Shown here piece by piece: positions 39,403-49,200 of a stretch of DNA of 64,000 bases. Origin of the DNA: Marinobacter adhaerens HP15 (GTDB lineage: Bacteria; Pseudomonadota; Gammaproteobacteria; Pseudomonadales; Oleiphilaceae); assembly GCF_000166295.1 (NCBI RefSeq), contig NC_017506.1:372001-436000 (forward strand), given 5' to 3'. Below the pieces are notes generated by a model. It did not search any database and was not told the DNA's origin. It was given only the letters and a program-made list of their open reading frames with translations. The translations under genes and the position numbers were made by a program. Within the stretch, counting starts at the first letter, position 1. Each line of letters opens with the position of its first letter.

Positions 39403-41171
39403 TGACGACAGAGCCAAAAAAGAAAGTCCGGTTAGGCGACCTGCTGGTTCAGAATGACGTGATCACTGAGCAGCAGCTGATGACGGCCCTGCGCGAGCAG
39501 AAGAGTACCGGTCGCAAGCTTGGCAAGACGCTGACGGATCTTGGCTATGTGGACGAAGACAGCCTGCTCAATATCCTGTCCCGTCAGCTCGATGTACCTT
39601 TTGTTCAGCTGCGTCACTACCAGTTCAACAACGAGCTGGTAAAGAAACTCCCGGAAGCCATGGCCCGTCGGTTCCGCAGTATCGTGCTGGCGGAGCATAG
39701 TGGCGAACTGCTCGTGGGCATGGCGGACCCTCTGGACATCTTTGCCTACGATGAGCTGGTCCGCATTCTGAAGCAGCCCATCAAACAGGCCGTGGTGCGG
39801 GAAAGCGAGCTGCTGAACACTCTGGACCTGGTGTACCGGCGTACCGATGAGATTGCGTCGCTGGCGGAAGAGCTGGAAGACGAACTGGGCGACGATGCCT
39901 TCGACCTGGCGGACCTTTCCGCCGAATCCGAAAGCGCTGAAGCGCCGGTGGTCAAACTGCTGCAAACGCTATTCGAGGATGCTGTTCAAGCGCGCAGTTC
40001 GGACATCCACATCGAGCCGGACGAGACTGTGGTACGCATCCGGCAGCGGGTGGACGGTGTGCTGCAGGAACAGGTGATGAAGGAAAAGCGGGTTAATGCC
40101 GCGCTGGTATTGCGCCTGAAACTGATGGCAGGCCTGAACATCTCCGAGAAGCGGATGCCCCAGGACGGGCGCTTCAACGTGCGGGTGAAGGGCCGCAGTA
40201 TCGACGTGCGGGTCTCCACCATGCCTGTTCAGTACGGCGAATCCGTGGTGATGCGTTTGCTGGACCAGAGCCAGGGCATGTTGAACCTCGACGGAACGGG
40301 GATGCCAGCTCAGTTGCTGGAACGGTTCCGCCGGATGATCAAAAAACCCCATGGCATGATCCTGGTGACCGGTCCCACCGGTAGCGGTAAAACGACGACG
40401 CTCTATGGCGCTTTGACCGAGCTCAACCGCCCGGAAGTAAAAATCATCACTGCCGAGGATCCGGTGGAATACCGTCTGCCCCGGATTACCCAAGTGCAGG
40501 TGAACCCGAAGATCGGCCTGGAATTCGCCAATGTTCTCCGGGCCGCCTTGCGTCAGGATCCCGACGTGATCCTTGTGGGCGAGATGCGGGATCGCGAAAC
40601 CGTGGAAATCGGCCTGCGGGCGGCCATGACCGGCCACCTGGTGCTCTCCACCCTGCACACCAACGACTCCATCAGCAGTGCCATGCGGCTGATCGATATG
40701 GGCGCGGAACCCTTTCTGGTGGCCAGCTCCCTGCTTGGTGTTGTCGCCCAGCGCTTGGTGCGGCGAGTCTGTGACAACTGTGCCGAGGCCTACACGCCCA
40801 GCGAACAGGAGCTGGTCTGGCTGCGCAGCTTTGATCTGGAACCTCTGGATCTGGAGGCAGGTTTCGTCCATGGTCGTGGTTGTTACCAGTGCAGCAACAC
40901 CGGCTATAAGGGCCGGATCGGCGTTTACGAGATGCTGGAAATGAACGAGGCGATGCTGGATGCTCTTCGACGCCAGGATGTCTCGGAGTTCACCAAAGCG
41001 GCCCGTCTGAGTCCCCTGTATCGGCCGCTGGGGCAGTGCGCCATGGACTTTGCGCTGCAGGGCACGACGACACTGGAAGAGGTGGCGCGGGTGGCCGCCA
41101 CATCCGAGGGCGAGTTCTCGCCCGAGGATGACATTCCCCTGCCGGATGAACCGATCGGGGGAGGCGCCTGA
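39399..41171 (+). CDS. mshE: MSHA pilus extension ATPase MshE with c-di-GMP-binding N-domain
   Basis: 590-aa hexameric assembly ATPase of the GspE/PilB family. Walker A is GPTGSGKT (325-332), the Asp box and Walker B lie in ITAEDPVEYRL and VILVGEMRD, and the zinc tetracysteine is CDNC/CYQC. The N-domain carries two tandem 24-residue MshEN motifs: R11-Q34 (RLGDLLVQND...) and K40-Q63 (KLGKTLTDLG...). MshEN domains bind c-di-GMP. Motif 1 has Asp20 in place of the usual Gly, and motif 2 has Lys for Arg at its first position, so affinity should be tested. Overlaps with mshN and mshG imply coupling. Confidence 0.93.
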   Translation: MMTTEPKKKVRLGDLLVQNDVITEQQLMTALREQKSTGRKLGKTLTDLGYVDEDSLLNILSRQLDVPFVQLRHYQFNNELVKKLPEAMARRFRSIVLAEHSGELLVGMADPLDIFAYDELVRILKQPIKQAVVRESELLNTLDLVYRRTDEIASLAEELEDELGDDAFDLADLSAESESAEAPVVKLLQTLFEDAVQARSSDIHIEPDETVVRIRQRVDGVLQEQVMKEKRVNAALVLRLKLMAGLNISEKRMPQDGRFNVRVKGRSIDVRVSTMPVQYGESVVMRLLDQSQGMLNLDGTGMPAQLLERFRRMIKKPHGMILVTGPTGSGKTTTLYGALTELNRPEVKIITAEDPVEYRLPRITQVQVNPKIGLEFANVLRAALRQDPDVILVGEMRDRETVEIGLRAAMTGHLVLSTLHTNDSISSAMRLIDMGAEPFLVASSLLGVVAQRLVRRVCDNCAEAYTPSEQELVWLRSFDLEPLDLEAGFVHGRGCYQCSNTGYKGRIGVYEMLEMNEAMLDALRRQDVSEFTKAARLSPLYRPLGQCAMDFALQGTTTLEEVARVAATSEGEFSPEDDIPLPDEPIGGGA

Positions 41172-42400
41172 TGCAGTTCAGCTACCGGGGCAAGGATGAT
41201 CGTGGCGGTGTCCAGCAGGGTTTGCTGGGCGCTCCGAATGCCGATGCCGCTGCCACCGAACTGATGCGCCGGGGTATTACTCCGCTCGCTATCCGGGAGG
41301 TGCAGGAAACGGAATCGGTCATTGATCGATTGAATCGTCTGCCGATCTTCCGGAAGAAGGTCACCCTCGATGAGCTGATTGTGTTCTGCCGCCAGATGCA
41401 TGCGCTGACCAAGGCTGGCATCCCCCTGATCCGAACCATGCGTGGCCTGGCAGAGACAACGCGCTCGCCGGTGTTGGCGGAAGTGCTTGAGGATGTGACC
41501 ACACGGCTTGAAGGCGGCACCACCATGGCGACGGCCATGCAGGCGCATCCCAAAGTCTTCTCGGAGCTGTTCATTGCCATGATCCACGTAGGCGAGAACA
41601 CCGGGATGCTGGACGACGCCTTCCGGCGCCTGTCGGAAATTCTCGAGCTGGAGCGGGATACCAAGCGGCGCCTGAAGCAGGCCATGCGTTATCCGATGTT
41701 TGTCATCATTGCCCTGTTATCGGCTCTGATGATCGTGAACTTTCTGGTTATCCCGAAATTCGCGTCAGTGTTCAACAAGCTGGGGGCAGACTTGCCGTTT
41801 CTGACCCAGGTATTGGTTGGCACCTCCAATTTCCTCCTGGCCTACTGGTACGTGATGCTGTTTGCGGTCGCCGCTGGCGGGCTGTTGCTGCGGCAGTGGA
41901 AACAAACGGAACAGGGGCGGCTGACCTGGGATCGTTACAAACTCAAGTTACCGATTATCGGACCGCTGCTGGAACTGATAACACTCAGCCGATTTTCGAG
42001 GAACTTTGCCACCATGCTGTCCGCGGGTATGCCCGTGACAACCGCATTAACTGTGGTGGCAGACACAACCGATAACGCGTGGATCTCGAGCCACATCAAG
42101 GATATGCGGGCCGGCATCGAGCGAGGCGAAAGCCTGCTCCGAACCGCCCGGCACAGTGAAATGTTCACGCCGCTGATTCTTCAGATGATTGCCGTGGGTG
42201 AGGAAACCGGTTCTGTGGACGACATGCTCAATAACGTGGCGGATTTTTACGATGAGGATGTCGACTACGGCCTCAAGCGGCTGGCGGAGTCGATTGAGCC
42301 AATATTGATTGTGGCCATGGGCATTCTGGTTTTGATTCTGGCACTGGGTGTGTTTCTCCCGATCTGGGACCTGGGGGCCGCCGCCATGGGGCGGGGCTGA
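41171..42400 (+). CDS. mshG: MSHA platform protein MshG (PilC/GspF family)
   Basis: 409-aa inner-membrane platform protein on which the MshE motor acts. Two GspF domains (about 70-190 and 275-395) are visible, each with a cytoplasmic helical bundle: FCRQMHALTKAGIPLIRTMR in the first and FSRNFATMLSAGMPVTTALT in the second. Membrane segments lie near residues 170-195, 220-240 and 375-400. The start shares one base with the mshE stop (TGATG). Confidence 0.92.
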   Translation: MQFSYRGKDDRGGVQQGLLGAPNADAAATELMRRGITPLAIREVQETESVIDRLNRLPIFRKKVTLDELIVFCRQMHALTKAGIPLIRTMRGLAETTRSPVLAEVLEDVTTRLEGGTTMATAMQAHPKVFSELFIAMIHVGENTGMLDDAFRRLSEILELERDTKRRLKQAMRYPMFVIIALLSALMIVNFLVIPKFASVFNKLGADLPFLTQVLVGTSNFLLAYWYVMLFAVAAGGLLLRQWKQTEQGRLTWDRYKLKLPIIGPLLELITLSRFSRNFATMLSAGMPVTTALTVVADTTDNAWISSHIKDMRAGIERGESLLRTARHSEMFTPLILQMIAVGEETGSVDDMLNNVADFYDEDVDYGLKRLAESIEPILIVAMGILVLILALGVFLPIWDLGAAAMGRG

Positions 42401-42982
42401 GTGCCAGCGGCAAAGCAGGCGGACGCCAGCGGGTACGCGCTTTCCCGCAAGTTTCGTCTGGCAGTCGTGGTCATCGTGCTGGGCGTTCTGTGGTGGTTTC
42501 TGCTCGGTGTGCTCGAACGGGAAGCACGAAACGCCGAGGAACGGGCCGCCAATATGGTGATCAGCCAGCTGAGATCGGCGCTGGTCATCAAGGGTGCAGA
42601 AGTGATGCTGAGCCGCGGCGGGCGGCTTGCGGAGCACCGGGGCATCAACCCGTTTGAGCTGGTGGAACACCAGTGGGGCAATTACAAAGGGCAGTGCCAG
42701 GCCGAACAACTGGCGCCGGCCACCTGGTGCTTCCGGGCCAGAGAACAAAAAGAAACAGAAAACGCGCCCAAAGGCTGGTTAATTTATAAACCAGGGCAGC
42801 CAATAACCATAGATGGTCGGCAAGCCAATGAAGAACAGCCTCTGGCCTGGGCAGTGACAACGGAATTTGCAGACCGCAACGGGAATGGTGCGCGGGAGCA
42901 GGAAGAACGGCTGACGGGGTTAAAACTGGCCCCGGTGTCGTTGACAGAAGAAGCAGCGCAAACGCAGGATGCGCAACGCTGA
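42401..42982 (+). CDS. mshF: MSHA biogenesis protein MshF
   Basis: 193-aa protein with a GTG start at 42401 directly after the mshG stop. It has one N-terminal TM helix (about 21-38, AVVVIVLGVLWWFLLGVL) and a periplasmic domain (RLAEHRGINPFELVEHQWGN). The C-terminus has a segment rich in Asn, Gly and Glu. Identification rests mainly on position between mshG and the pilins plus a weak family resemblance. The specific role is not established. Confidence 0.7.
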   Translation: MPAAKQADASGYALSRKFRLAVVVIVLGVLWWFLLGVLEREARNAEERAANMVISQLRSALVIKGAEVMLSRGGRLAEHRGINPFELVEHQWGNYKGQCQAEQLAPATWCFRAREQKETENAPKGWLIYKPGQPITIDGRQANEEQPLAWAVTTEFADRNGNGAREQEERLTGLKLAPVSLTEEAAQTQDAQR

Positions 42983-43018
42983 CCAGACGCACAGACACAA
43001 TCTGAAAGAGGTCGACGA

Positions 43019-43537
43019 ATGATGCAGTACGACAGGAAGCGAAAACAGAAAGGTTTTACTTTGATTGAGCTGGTGGTAGTGATTGCCATCTTGGGGATTT
43101 TGGCAGCGTTTGCATTGCCACGATTTGCTCAGCTTTCGGAGCAGGCGCATCAGTCAAGTATTAAGGGAACCGCCGGAGCGCTGAGTGCGGGAGTTGCACT
43201 CGTTAAAGCTCAGTGGGTGTCGAATGGCCAAACCGCAGCCGCGGCAACAGTTGATGGTTTTGGCGATGACGACGTGGCGGTCAACGACGAAGGTTGGGCG
43301 ACCTCGACCAACGGAAATACCGGTGCCCCGAATGAAAACCGTTGTATACAGGTGTGGCAGGGATTGCTGCAGGCTAACGCCCCGACGATCTCAACCGCTA
43401 CCGCCGCCAATGCGGACGCCGACTATTGGGCGGCTGTGGTTGGCACTGCTTGCGAATACGAATACCAATTGGATGGTCAGGGCAGCACCATTACCTATGA
43501 CACCGCAGATGGCTCTGTGGTCACCAATATTAATTAA
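43019..43537 (+). CDS. mshB: MSHA-type pilin MshB
   Basis: 172-aa type IV pilin precursor. A short basic leader ending KQKG precedes the prepilin peptidase site G|FTLIELVVV, and the hydrophobic stem helix ends near LPRF. The globular part contains two cysteines (NRCIQVW and GTACEYEYQL) that probably form a disulfide. By its place before the second pilin it is MshB, but an MshA-like major subunit cannot be excluded. The ATG at 43019 has GAAAGAGG upstream; an ATG at 43022 is also possible. Confidence 0.82.
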   Translation: MMQYDRKRKQKGFTLIELVVVIAILGILAAFALPRFAQLSEQAHQSSIKGTAGALSAGVALVKAQWVSNGQTAAAATVDGFGDDDVAVNDEGWATSTNGNTGAPNENRCIQVWQGLLQANAPTISTATAANADADYWAAVVGTACEYEYQLDGQGSTITYDTADGSVVTNIN

Positions 43538-43592
43538 GACGAACACGGCAGTTTCACTTAGAACTTCACGACAAACGTAAGAGGTAACGACA

Positions 43593-44060
43593 ATGAAGAA
43601 TATGATTCCTGCGAGAAATCAGAAGGGTTTCACCCTGATTGAACTGGTTATGGTAATTGTCATCTTAGGCATTTTAGCGGCGTTTGCTCTGCCGCGGTTT
43701 GCGGATTTTGGAACCGAGGCCAAGACCGCAACCATTAACGGTGCTGCTGGGAGTGTGCGCTCTGCGGCGTCCATTGCGCACGCCCGCTGGGTCGCCGATG
43801 GTGACGCTAGTTCAACTCAAGTAACACTGGATGGCGTCGACATTACGATGGATGCAACTAATGGGTACCCAGCTGCAAGTGCCGCAGGGATTGGAGCTGC
43901 GGCCCAGCTTAGCGATGAGTTCAATTTAGCGACATCTGGCTTGATTTCCCTCACAAACCCTGAGGGTACGTTGTATACCGATTGCGACTTTCAGTATTCC
44001 GAGACAAATGGAACGGTTACTTCCGTGGAAGATGATTGCGAAACACTGGCGACGCCCTAA
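43593..44060 (+). CDS. mshA: MSHA major pilin MshA
   Basis: 155-aa pilin precursor: leader MKNMIPARNQKG, cleavage before FTLIELVMVIVILGILAAFA, then a globular head. Two cysteines near the end (TDCDFQYS and VEDDCE) form the typical C-terminal disulfide loop. AGAGGTAACG precedes the start. The stem helix is almost identical to that of the preceding gene but the heads are unrelated in detail. No terminator follows, so read-through into mshC is expected. Confidence 0.85.
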   Translation: MKNMIPARNQKGFTLIELVMVIVILGILAAFALPRFADFGTEAKTATINGAAGSVRSAASIAHARWVADGDASSTQVTLDGVDITMDATNGYPAASAAGIGAAAQLSDEFNLATSGLISLTNPEGTLYTDCDFQYSETNGTVTSVEDDCETLATP

Positions 44061-44109
44061 GCGGGCTCGTCACTATCTGGGAGATTGGCTGATTGGGTAG
44101 GAGTCGGCA

Positions 44110-44577
44110 GTGAAGGTGCCTTTGTCTAGGCGCCCATCCAATTCGGGCTTTACTCTAGTTGAGCTGGTAACGGTCCTCATCCTGATCGGAGTCCTCTCCG
44201 CTCTGGGCATTGGCCTGTTTGCCAGCCGCTCGGCCTTCTCACCCCTGCTGGCCACCCAGCAACTTGCCTCCGCCACGCTGCTTGCCCAGCAGGCAGCGTT
44301 GGCGGGGAATCCCGCCAACACCCTGACCATCGAGCAGGGTGGGGATACTTTTCGATTCATTGTGGGGGCTGGTTCCGGCAATGCGCGTACCTTCGAAATA
44401 GCCCGGGAGGGCACCAGCCTCTCAGCTCCGGGCGGGTTGCCATTGACTCTGACCTTCGACAACAAAGGGGCGCCTTCAGCCGGCACCAACCTGCAATTTA
44501 CCTTTTCAGGTGACAGTACCTTCCAGACCTGCCTCAGCTCTCTGGGTGCAGTATATGCCGGGAGTTGCCAGTCATGA
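44110..44577 (+). CDS. mshC: MSHA minor pilin MshC
   Basis: 155-aa prepilin with a GTG start at 44110 and GTAGGAG upstream. Leader ends NSG, followed by FTLVELVTVLILIGVLSALG. The head contains a C-terminal cysteine pair (QTCLSSLG and GSCQS). Probably part of the priming or tip complex. Its TGA overlaps the mshD ATG (ATGA). Confidence 0.82.
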   Translation: MKVPLSRRPSNSGFTLVELVTVLILIGVLSALGIGLFASRSAFSPLLATQQLASATLLAQQAALAGNPANTLTIEQGGDTFRFIVGAGSGNARTFEIAREGTSLSAPGGLPLTLTFDNKGAPSAGTNLQFTFSGDSTFQTCLSSLGAVYAGSCQS

Positions 44578-45062
44578 GGTCTAGTCAAACTGGCGCAACC
44601 CTGGTGGAGCTGGTGATTACGATCGTGATTATCAGTGTGGCCATTGCCGGCGTTGTCGGTGCGTTTTCGCTGATCGCAGGTCGAAGTGCGGACCCGTTGA
44701 ATCAGACCCGCGCTGTAAAGCTTGCTCAGCTCTACATGGATGAGATTCTTACCCAGAAATACGATGATCAAACGCCCCAGGGCGGGTTCCCCAAGTTTTC
44801 GGGGCCCTGTTCAATTGGCCCAGACGGTGAAGGACGAACGACGTTTGACGATGTCGATGACTATGACGGTCTCAGCGGGGCACCGTCGACAGCCACCGGA
44901 TCCGCGTTGACTGGCTATTCCGGCTTCGCCATTTCGATCGCTGTTACCTGCGCCGGAACGGAAGTTGGCTTGCCCGCGGAAGAAGCCAAACGGATTGATC
45001 TCGATATTACCGCCCCCGGCAACCAGACCTTTTCATTCACCGCATACCGGGCCAACTTCTGA
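44574..45062 (+). CDS. mshD: MSHA minor pilin MshD
   Basis: 162-aa prepilin from ATG 44574 (MRSSQTGATLVELVITIVII). The residue after the cleavage glycine is Ala rather than Phe, with the essential Glu at +5 kept. The body (AQLYMDEILTQKYDDQTPQG) is typical of MshD. Two cysteines (GPCSIG and TCAGTE) may pair. Coupled by ATGA to mshC and TGATG to mshO. Confidence 0.83.
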   Translation: MRSSQTGATLVELVITIVIISVAIAGVVGAFSLIAGRSADPLNQTRAVKLAQLYMDEILTQKYDDQTPQGGFPKFSGPCSIGPDGEGRTTFDDVDDYDGLSGAPSTATGSALTGYSGFAISIAVTCAGTEVGLPAEEAKRIDLDITAPGNQTFSFTAYRANF

Positions 45063-45847
45063 TGCATCGGTATCGCGGTTTTACCCTCGTTGAACTTGTC
45101 ATTGTGATCGTCTTGTTGGCCATCGTCGCCACGATTTCGGTCCGCTTTGTCAGTCTGTCCACGCAGGGTGCACTGGATGTCAGCTCCCGGCAACAGCGTT
45201 CCCTGGCGGGTGTGGTGATCAGCGAGCAGATAAGTCGCGAGGTTCGGGAGGCACTGCCAACATCAATCAGAACCAATGCAAGTGGCAACTGCCTTGAGTG
45301 GATGCCAATCCTGGCCGCCTCCAACTATCTCGATCTTCCCCGGGGTGCAAATCCGGATTCATTTCAGGCTGTGCCACTGCCAGGCGGCGCATCCGCCTCT
45401 GGACGAGTGGTGGTGTATGGCTATGGCTCAGACGTTTACAGCCCGGGCAGTCCCGGTCCGATCTCGCCACCGGCGACGATGCCCTCCGGTGCTTCGCCAG
45501 TGACCGTTACCTTCGATTCAGGGGCAACACACCGTTTTTCGGCGCAGTCGCCGGAGCGCCGATTTTATATTGTGGGCGAGCCGGTTTCTGTGTGTCAGGT
45601 AGGGGTGTATCTATATCGGTACCGGAACTACGGCATCAACGCCTCACCCGCATCGGGCCTGCCGTCGAGCTATCCGGATCGGGAAGTCATGGCCGCGACA
45701 CTGGCCAACAACTCGCTGAATTTCCAGGTAACACCTCCAAGCCTGCAGCGAGGCGCGGTGGTTTCGTTCGGCTTTGTGCTGGCGGATCCGGATTCCGGTG
45801 AGACTACCGATATCAGCCAGGAGGTTCAGATTCGCAATGTACCCTGA
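45062..45847 (+). CDS. mshO: MSHA minor pilin MshO (PilW/GspJ-like)
   Basis: 261-aa prepilin with the shortest leader of the set (MHRYRG|FTLVELVIVIVLLA). The head is larger, with SEQISREVREALPTSIRTNA and LEWMPILAASNYLDLPRG. Such proteins resemble the GspJ/PilW subunit of the initiating complex. It starts on the A of the mshD stop and overlaps mshP by 11 bases. Confidence 0.83.
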   Translation: MHRYRGFTLVELVIVIVLLAIVATISVRFVSLSTQGALDVSSRQQRSLAGVVISEQISREVREALPTSIRTNASGNCLEWMPILAASNYLDLPRGANPDSFQAVPLPGGASASGRVVVYGYGSDVYSPGSPGPISPPATMPSGASPVTVTFDSGATHRFSAQSPERRFYIVGEPVSVCQVGVYLYRYRNYGINASPASGLPSSYPDREVMAATLANNSLNFQVTPPSLQRGAVVSFGFVLADPDSGETTDISQEVQIRNVP

Positions 45848-46250
45848 ACCTCGTAATCTGGTTAATCAGGGCGGCGCAGGTCTGCCCGTTGCGTTATTCA
45901 TTATCACCGTCCTGGCTCTCCTGGTGACTGGCATGGCTCAACTGCAGCAGGCCAGCGGTGACTCTGTCAGCCTGCAGATTCAGTCCCAGAGGGCGTTCTA
46001 TGCAGCTGAGAGTGGCGCGCAGGTGGCCGTGAGGGATGTGCTTGAGGCGGGTAATTGCAGCGCTTTGACAACGCCTTTGTCCTTCTCCGCATCAGCGCTC
46101 AGCGGTTGCAGCGCTGCGCTGACCTGTGAATCCGTTACAGAAAACATCAGTGGCCCCGGTGGTAACACGGTTTTTTCGATCGCCAGTACGGGGCAGTGTG
46201 GCAGCGGACCTGATCGGGCTGTCCGGACAATCGAGGTGCGTGTCAGATGA
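45837..46250 (+). CDS. mshP: MSHA biogenesis protein MshP (PilX/GspK-like)
   Basis: 137-aa protein from ATG 45837 (MYPEPRNLVNQGGAGLPVAL). It has an N-terminal hydrophobic helix (about 14-40), but the FTLIE motif is replaced by GAGLPVALFIITVLAL, as in PilX/MshP proteins that are pilin-like. The head has cysteines in NCSALT, GCSAALTC and QCGSG. It overlaps mshO by 11 bases and mshQ by four. Confidence 0.8.
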   Translation: MYPEPRNLVNQGGAGLPVALFIITVLALLVTGMAQLQQASGDSVSLQIQSQRAFYAAESGAQVAVRDVLEAGNCSALTTPLSFSASALSGCSAALTCESVTENISGPGGNTVFSIASTGQCGSGPDRAVRTIEVRVR

Positions 46251-49200
46251 AGTGGACCAAAACCAACCGCCCGATATCCGGTTTGCTATCTGTACTGGTT
46301 TTAATGGCCTGGGCCGGGTTTTCTGAGGCCGCATGGTTTGATCCTGACTGGAATTACCGCAAGGCGATCCAGATCCAGGCCAGCCAGGTGGTGGGTGATC
46401 AGTCAGATTTCACTGTTATGTTCAGGGCAATAGACTCAGATCTGGCCAGCTCCGCACAAGCAGACGGCGATGACATTGTTTTCGCCCTTGAGGATGGAAC
46501 CCAGCTTGACCATGAGCTGGAGCGCTATGATGGAAATACCGGTGAGCTGGTGGCGTGGATCCGGATTCCAACCCTGCCAGCATCCGCCAATTCCAGTCTC
46601 TACCTTTATTACGGCAACCCATCGGCGGGAAACCAGGAGAGTCCGGCAGGCACCTGGGACAACGACTTTCAGATGGTTCACCACCTGGAAGAGTCAGGGG
46701 ACCGGCAAACCACGTTGGAAGATTCGACCGCCAACCTGAACAATGGCGACCTTGTAGGGCAGAACAACAATTACCCGACGTATCTCAACAATGGCATTGT
46801 CGCCGGTGCAAGAGCGCATCCGGGGCAGTTCGCTAACGGACAATCTGAAGATCCGGCGGTGCGATTTTTCGATTTCGGTGACCCGGGGCTGTCAACGAGC
46901 TTCACTGCCGAAGCCTGGGCAAGGGTATCCGGCAACCAGTCAGGAAGCGATCATCACCCGATTCTCTGGAAAGGCAATGTTATTGGCTGGGGAGCCAACT
47001 ACTTTTTTCGAATTGCCGTCAGGCAGAACAACGGCATCACCTGGGGGGTAACCTGCGGCAACACGGAGGCATGGTTCGATGGCGGCAGTGCCAGTTCCGG
47101 GTGGGCCCACTACGCCATCAGTTTCGACGGCACCACTACCCGCGCTTACATTAACGGGCAACAGGTTGCATCCGATAATGACTGTGCAGGTAGAACGCTC
47201 AACTTAACCTCACAACCCTTCAGATCAGGCTATGGCATCGTGCAGGGCAATGGTGAAACCATCTTGAATGGTGACGTTGATGAAGTCCGAATCTCTTCCC
47301 TTGCCCGCTCTGGTGGCTGGCTGAGAACCCACTACAACAACCTCTCTGATCCCGCGGCCTTCTTCGTAATTGGTAATGAGGAAACCGGCGGGTTCTGCAG
47401 CACATTGACGGCGCTTTTCTGCGACGATTTCGAACGCAATTCGCTTGGGCCGGATTGGTCTGTTGTGACAGCGTCCGGCGGCGATGCCGGTATCAGTTCG
47501 CAAACCAGCAAGAGCCCCACGCGTTCTCTTTATACCTCAAGCGGCTTCGCCGGGGTCACACTTGCGCCTCTTGATCTTTCAGGGCTGACATCGGGCACCG
47601 TTGCCTACTGGTGGAGGCGAGGCGATGATGCGTTCAGTGAAGACCCTGATGGCGGGGAAGACCTTCGAGTCGAGTACCTTGATGACGCAGGCAACTGGGA
47701 TCTGATTGATCGATACCCCGGTAACGGGACCAACGGTGAATCCGGCGACGTCGTCTTCACACTGCCGCCCGATGCATTTCACGGTGATTTCCAGATGCGG
47801 TTCGTTCAGGAATCGGGCAATAGTGGTAACTTCGATTTCTGGCACATCGATGATGTTGTGATTGACGGCAACTCCTCTCCACTGACTTGCGCAGGCGACA
47901 CCTTTGGTACGGCCACCCTGTCACCGGATGACTGGATCACCAATGTTTCAAGCGGCAGCTTTACACCAGGTATTGTAAACGGCCGCCTCCGTATGACAGA
48001 GGCCTCAGGGAACCAGGCGACAGCGGCAACGTTCCAGAACCTGATTCCGGGAGCGGACAACTATGTGAGACTTGAGTTCGACTATTTTGCATACGGTGGC
48101 AATGGTGCTGATGGTCTGACAGTTGTGCTTTCGGATGCCTCGGTTACCCCTCAGCCTGGCAGTTTCGGGGGCTCCCTTGGATACGCACAGCGCAACAACG
48201 GCGATCCCGGTTTCGCGGGCGGTTGGCTCGGGATTGGTCTGGACGAATTCGGCAACTTTTCCAACGCTACTGAAGGGCGCGTTGGCGGTACCGGATTTGT
48301 TCGGGACGCCGTCGCCATCCGTGGTGCCGCCCAGAGCAACTACCAATACCTCGGGGGAACCGGCTCACTGAACCCGGGGATCGACCAGCCTGGAAACAAT
48401 CCGACGCCCCACCGGTACCGAATTATTGTGGACTCAAGAGGGGGGATCGGTCCGATCGTCTCCGTCGAGAGGGATGTGTCCGGAGCAGGCAACAACTTCC
48501 AACAACTTGTTCAACTGGACCTGAGCAGTTTTCCGAATCAACCGGCGACTCCTCAGAATTTCTATCTCTCGTTGACTGGCTCAACGGGTGGTTCGACCAA
48601 CATCCACGAGCTCGACAATTTACAGCTTTGCGCAGAAAAGCTGAATCCAGTCGGGAAGTTGGTTGATCACTTCGAGTTTGTGCATGATGGCACAGCACTG
48701 ACCTGTCAGCCGGAAACAGTAACGGTCAGGGCCTGTGAAAATGCCGATTGCAGTGTGCTTTTCACGGACCCGGTGGACGTGACATTGAGCCCTTCGGGAT
48801 GGGTTGGTGGTGACAGTTTTGCATTCAGTGGCGGCCAGGCTAGCCGCCAACTGCAGATCACGACGGCGGGAACGGCGAGGCTGGCCATTGCATCCTCAAG
48901 TCCTTCAACGAAGGCCTTTACCCAGACGCTCTGTGATAATGGAGTCGGCAGCGTTTCCGCCGCCGCTTGCGATCTCCCTTTCCTCGATGCGGGGCTGGCC
49001 TTCGATATACCAGACCTGATTTCTCACCAACCAGCGACCTCAATCCAGATAAGCGCCGTGCGCCGGGATAACCAGACTGGCGCCTGCGTTCCGGCTTTTG
49101 AAAATGTGCAGCGGGAGGTGAATTTCTGGTCGACCTATGTTGATCCGGGACCGACCGGTCGCCCCGAGAGCCGCCCGGTGTTCGTTGACAATACGGCGGT

